DNA of 64,000 nucleotides from Leptobrachium leishanense (taxonomy: Eukaryota; Chordata; Amphibia; Anura; Megophryidae). Under the pieces are notes generated by a model. That model worked only from the letters and a program-made list of their open reading frames with translations. It ran no database searches and was not told the origin of the DNA. Below, piece by piece: positions 59,640 through 64,000 of this stretch. The DNA lies in the NCBI GenBank assembly GCA_009667805.1, contig CM019063.1:194536954-194600953 (forward strand), read 5' to 3'. Each line of letters opens with the position of its first letter. Position 1 is the first letter of the stretch. The position numbers and the translations under genes are program-made.

Positions 59640-62000
59640 TCAATGACTTAACGTGGACTTACAATTCTGTGCTAGTAGCAAGGCTGTCGTGGAGGTAATG
59701 CTAAAAAGCATCCGTTTTTGTGGGCTTGGAAGGTTGATCATACCTAATAGCAGAACCTCTGGGCTGTGGGGAATCTGCATGCCCAGGATCTCAGTTGCTA
59801 TCGACGAGATATCTTTCCATAGTGAAGTTATTTTGGGACAATGCCACCAGATGTGACTCTTAGAACCTTTTACCGTGGAACATCTCCAGCAAAGATCCGA
59901 CTTTTGCAGAGCATAGTGTTTAATTCTGTCTGGGGTAAGGTACCACCTGTAGAGTAGCTTACACTGAGTCTCTAATAGGGTAACGCATCGAGTCGCTCCC
60001 ACTGTGAACATTTAGGCTGATGCCCACTGTGTGGGCGTGAAAGATTGTCACAATTCCTTTTCCCAGCTTTTCTGAAATGTCCAAGTAATAGGTCTTTGGG
60101 AGGTATTAAAGTACTCTATAATACATTGAGATCGGTTTAGTGGTAGAGTGAGGATCCAAACAAAACAGTTCGGTTTCCGACAATAAGGGAACATTGGCAG
60201 ACCGCTTGGAAAAGATTTGAGACCGTGCAGTTGCATATAAGATAAAAACTGTGCATTCGGAACTTTAAATTTGGTGCGCAAGGTCTCGAAGGGCAGGATG
60301 AATGTCACTTCAAATAAATGATGAAGGTTCAGAACTCCATAGTGAGTCCACCTGTTACAACCTCCCTGAGGAAGTAGATATTTAAGAGTTTAAAGGTGTG
60401 ACCATAGAAATCGGATGATGATTCGTAAAAGTAGGGAGTAACCGGTCCCAAATCTTAAGGTGTAGTGTGGTATTAGCAAGCGGGGATTGTATTCGTGGTC
60501 TGTCTTTTAGGGGAACCCAGAGTAGTGTTGTGGCCCTCTAAGTATGCAGCCTCAATGGTGAGCCATTGTGGCATGGGATGTGTGCGGAAAATATCCGATA
60601 AGGTTGCCAGGCATGATGCCCAAAAATAAAGTTGCACATATATCATGTTCAGCCCTCCGTCTCTGTGTCTGTAACATAGTAGTTGTCGTGGAACCCTAGG
60701 TCTCTTATTGTTCGACATACGAGACTAGAACCGATTGTATTTTAGATAGGTAGGATTGAGGGGTAAAGCACAGAACACGTATAATAATTTTGGCAATATT
60801 ATCATCTTAGCTGCCACCATCCTGCCCATACATGAGACTTCTTTTAATCTCCACAGGTGTACAAGCTCCCGTATCTCTGAAAGTATTCGTTTAGAATTAT
60901 ATTGATAAAGATCCTCTGGTTTCTCCATAATTCTATCAGATAAGTAGAGCGCCAGTCAAATATATACAGATTTTTAAGAATGTCTAAGAGGGGATACGGT
61001 ATGTTTATCGGAAGAGCTTGTGTTTTGAGTAAATTCACTAAATGGTATGATACATTATTGCAGGCCTCAAAATTTCCACTCGCATGCTCGCATTTGGCGA
61101 GTGGAAATTACATGAGGGCGAGTGGGAATGCAGAGGCATGGCTGGATAGGGGTTAGGTGGGGCAACTAGTGGCGAGTAACTCTTAAGACCTGGCTAGTAG
61201 CTTGGGACTTGAAATTTTGAGGCCTGCATTATTGTATGCCTCAAGTTCTTAGTATAGAGCTGTTAGGGAGACTGTCGGATCTGTCAATGTTAGGAGCATA
61301 TCCGCATAAAGGTGTTTCTTGTATGTTGTCGGGCCCACCGAAATGCCTCTAATGTTATCGTTCTTTCGAATAGCTTGTGCTAGGGGTTCCAGCAGCAAGG
61401 CATATAGCAGTGGGGAGAGAGGGCATCCCTGACGCGTGCCGTTCGTTATCATAAATTCCTCAGAAATCCCCATGTCAGGACTCTAGCAGATGGGGAGTCG
61501 TATAAAGCCTGTATAGCTGTCAAAATTGGGGAAGGAAAGCCATATATCTCGAGAATCCTGTGAAGGGTGAGCTGGCTATTCCTATCGAAGGCCTTCTCGG
61601 CGTCTAGGGACAGGACCAAGCAGGGATGGCTAAAGGTCTTAAGGTCTCTAGTAAGTTGATCAGTTTTTTTTTGTGCTGTCAGGTCCTTGTCTACCAGAGA
61701 TAAACCCCACTTGGTCCTGTCCGATTAGAGTCGGCAGGATGTGTTGAAGTCTTTTCGCTAAAATTTTCCCATAAATTTTTATATCTACGTTAAGAAACGA
61801 GATTGGGCGAGGGTTGTGGCATGCGGCACGCGTAGGGAGTGTAATTATATGAGCCCACAACATGTCCGTCGGGAAGGTACCTTGTTCTCGTGCAGTGTCA
61901 AAAACCATGTGTAGGTGTGGTAGGAGATGAGGGAAGAAGGTCGACTAGTATAGTCCAGTAAGTCTGTCGGGACCTGGGGCCTTCCGTTTCTGTAGCCCCT
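59640..62000 (-). pseudogene. LINE ORF2: reverse transcriptase and C-terminal region
   Basis: Minus-strand order: [60 protein letters not shown] (61908-61660), [20 protein letters not shown] and [10 protein letters not shown] (61440-61280). The catalytic YADD has become YADM. Further on: ILSEIRELVHLWRLKEVSCM, GRMVAAKMIILPKLLYVF (60890-60760), LCYRHRDGGLNMIYVQLYFW (60690) and LYRWYLTPDRIKHY. The last block has DLCWRCSTVKGSKSHIWWHC, a Cys/His knuckle typical of L1 C-termini. Frameshifts separate most blocks. Confidence 0.88.
61061..61226. mobile_element. 166-bp hAT MITE inside the LINE
   Basis: Perfect inverted ends CAGGCCTCAAAATTTC and GAAATTTTGAGGCCTG are flanked by the exact 8-bp duplication CATTATTG (61053-61060 and 61227-61234). 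Just inside the left end is a short hairpin (TTTCCACTCGC, later GCGAGTGGAAA). Confidence 0.92.
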
Positions 62001-62784
62001 TAACCACCTCAGAGATCTCATCTATGGAGATTGGGGAGGCTATTTTCGACACTTGTGAGGGCAATAGCTTCGGTAAATTGAGTTTACAGAGATAGTCGTT
62101 TTAATAGTGTCGGGTGTGGGTTGCAATGTGTTCTCATCTGTCGATTAGATTATACAGTTTCTCATAAAAGTCTGCAAATTCATTTGCAATTTCCATCGGA
62201 ATGTAAATCAACCCTTGATTCGTTTTGAGATGTGATATCCCCGTCTTGGGGGGAGGGGTTTAAGTCTACGAGCTAGGAGCCTACCCGGTTTATTTTGAAA
62301 TGCAAAACTGTGTTCGCAGTCTAGTCATGGTCGTGCTATATCTGTCAGCTTCCAAGTTCGAGAGAGCGTAGTGCAGCATCTAATTCATCCACGAGATCCG
62401 CCGACGGGGTCAGTTTGTTTCGGGTGTCTACGTCTTGTATGGTCTGAAGGATGTCTAAGCGGTGTTTCATGTGGGTTTTTTTAAGTCTCGCCCCCCACTG
62501 AATACATACCCCCCTTTATAACTGCTTTGTGAGCCTGCCAAGTAATGAAAGGGTCTGTGTCCGAGGATGCATTTTCTTTAAAATAGTGATTCCTGAATTG
62601 CCAAGGACGCCGGCTCGTGTTTCAGGAGGTGTCCACTAAACCTCCAGGGTGGTCGTGTATGAGAATGAAATTCATCCTGCAAAGTGCGAATCAATGGGGC
62701 GTGGTCAGACCATGTGAAGGGAAGTATATCACATTTGTCAAATCCCCACATACTATTAAATCGCCCAATCGAACGTCTGTAACC

Positions 62785-63153
62785 TTATTCAAAATGTGTG
62801 CCAAAAATTGTGTTTGAGCTATTGGGAGTGTAAACCGCTACTAATGTGTACACTCTACCGTTAATAGTGCATACCAAAATAATATAACGTCCTCTGGAAT
62901 CCGTGATAATCCGGTGAGTCTGCAGTGCTACTCTGTTGTGAATCAATAACGTCACCCCTCTAGATTTAGCCCTAGAAGTCGAGTGAAACTGGGTACGGTA
63001 TTGAGGTGCATATAATTTAGGATGATTTAGCCTCCTAAAATGTGTTTCCTGAAGGCAGACTATGTCCGCGTCGTAGTGACTGAGGTCTCTGTATAGAGAA
63101 TGACGTTTAACGGGTAAGTTTAAACCTTTTACATTATAGGATACTATCTTCAT
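62785..63153 (-). pseudogene. LINE ORF2 N-terminus: APE-type endonuclease
   Basis: Starts MKIVSYNVKGLNLPVKRHSL, with the conserved Asn of the AP-endonuclease fold. Then DADIVCLQETHFRR has the catalytic Glu, SRGVTLLIHNRVALQ follows, and YTLVAVYTPNS marks the next block. The fold's later catalytic residues fall in the broken region after 62785. The ATG at 63153 is the likely ORF2 start because the family begins with this SYNVxGL block. Confidence 0.9.
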
Positions 63154-63577
63154 AAAAATCTACAAAAGGGCTGCGAAGAACGAATATGTGACTCTTAAAA
63201 CGTGTAGTAAGATCCTGTACCCAGGATACCAAGAACGGAGAATGAGAAGTGCTGCAACCCCCTGGGGTCTGGAAAGGGAAAGGGAAACATAAACAAAACA
63301 AACTGTCGCAACATAGCGACAAAACTTGGTGCGTTTCAGAACGCCATACTCTCGTCAGAGTACCCTACCAGGGAAACGTCCGTGCCCTTAACTGGGAAGG
63401 GGGAGAAAACGAAAAAAAAAAGAGGGGGTGGGTCCACCTGCTACCAGCAGCGAGACCAAAGTAAGGGTTCATTAAGTCACCAACTTTACCCATCCTGTGT
63501 CTCATGTCCAAGGGTGTCTAGGGACTCTAGCAGTGGGGTCAGCACTGTGAAAAGTTGCCTCATTTATATCCATCTGG

Positions 63578-63898
63578 TCAGCGGTTGCGCCATTCTGGTG
63601 TCACCTTTTTCAGTGGGGATGTGCATTCCTGGGTATCATCTTTAACTTGTAATCCCCATGATTCCAGAGTGTCCTGTCCCTCAGTAGGTGATGTAATGAT
63701 CGTGGTGATGCCATCAGGTAGGACAATTAACTTGGTGGGGAACCCCCAGCGGTACATTATACCAGCGGTGCGTAGAGTCGCCGTAAGCTGACAAAACAGC
63801 CTCCGTTGTTGCAGCATCGCTTTAGAAATGTCTGGGTAAATTACCAGGTGGTCATATTGAGATCCCAATATCTCATAGCACGCAAGATGTCCTCTCAT
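63578..63898 (-). pseudogene. LINE ORF1 C-terminal part
   Basis: GSQYDHLVIYPDISKAMLQQ, then RRLFCQLTATLRTAGIMYRW and GFPTKLIVLPDGITTIITSP resemble the C-terminal domain of L1 ORF1 proteins, an RNA-binding nucleic-acid chaperone. It lies upstream of ORF2 on the minus strand, as expected. The N-terminal coiled coil is not in the window. Confidence 0.75.
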
Positions 63899-63917
63899 GG
63901 CTTGTAGTAGTGTAGCT

Positions 63918-64000
63918 CAGGGTTTGACAAGTTTGCTTTGAATCTAGGAGCCAGCTACAAAAGTTAGGAGCCAGCATTTCAGCGAGAATTCGCCTGTATA
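63918..64000 (+). mobile_element. Start of a hAT-like element, cut by window end
   Basis: CAGGGTTTGACAAGTTTGCT, followed by AGGAGCCAGCTACAAAAGTT and AGGAGCCAGCATTTC, has a hAT-like CAGGG terminus. It continues past the window, so no TSD can be checked. Confidence 0.5.

Larger units (their letters stand above)
59375..63905 (-). mobile_element. L1-clade LINE, nearly full length, decayed
   Basis: Minus-strand element: ORF1 C-terminus (63898-63578), ORF2 endonuclease (63153-62785), reverse transcriptase (62000-61060) and C-terminal zinc-knuckle region (60928-59640). It has an A-rich tail on the minus strand at about 59400-59375. Many frameshifts break ORF2. A 166-bp MITE sits in the RT region. 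The 5' part of ORF1 would lie beyond 63905, where another transposon end begins. Confidence 0.88.

Noticed and set aside
51608..64000. Search for the next morc2 exon after the CW finger
   Set aside because: No segment encoding the remaining CW ligand followed by the basic region was seen; the intron seems to continue past the window.

Overview
This is a vertebrate nuclear window, most likely from an amphibian and probably a frog. It holds one protein-coding host gene, morc2, on the + strand, represented by eleven internal exons. Almost everything else is transposable-element (TE) DNA and tandem repeats. The amphibian call rests on the vertebrate MORC2 sequence together with several DIRS-type tyrosine-recombinase retrotransposons, L1-clade LINEs, a Tc1-like element of the fish/frog type, a piggyBac, a Helitron and many hAT and Harbinger-like MITEs. 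The species is not identified.

Layout. 1-10927: MITEs, a decayed DIRS fragment with a large inverted repeat, and a TTAA-flanked chain of hairpins. 10928-20036: morc2 exons A-D (ATPase and start of the S5 region), separated by introns with a DIRS integrase fragment, hAT MITEs with 8-bp target-site duplications (TSDs), minisatellites and a decayed Tc1. 20868-23839: a candidate non-autonomous Helitron carrying nested palindromes and a 19-bp satellite array. 24045-24124: exon E. 24182-28265: a Tc1-like element interrupted by a candidate solo LTR, itself interrupted by a shortened L1 with a 16-bp TSD. 29787-34164: exons F-I (coiled-coil arm and the following ATPase-module segment). 34165-50935: an intron of about 16.8 kb that is nearly all TE. 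A minus-strand DIRS (A) is interrupted by a plus-strand DIRS (B), a piggyBac and a Harbinger-like MITE, and DIRS-B in turn carries a hAT MITE. 50936-51607: exons J and K, with K encoding the CW zinc finger. 51608-64000: a DIRS end, a third DIRS (C) split by a 2.45-kb hAT-type element, and a minus-strand L1 split by a 166-bp MITE.

How it fits together. The eleven exons have GT-AG borders and matching phases and encode one continuous stretch of MORC2 with no stop, so the host gene looks intact here. The exons before A and after K were not found. MORC2 is a GHKL ATPase that works with the HUSH complex to silence L1 elements inside transcribed genes, so L1 copies in its own introns are notable. 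The most unusual pattern is a short motif (core TATCCATGTGTGAGCTGGGG and variants) that recurs as tandem units inside at least three structurally different element types and in a stand-alone array. It appears to be a minisatellite seed moving between transposon superfamilies. All coordinates and homologies were read by eye, without alignment or database search.
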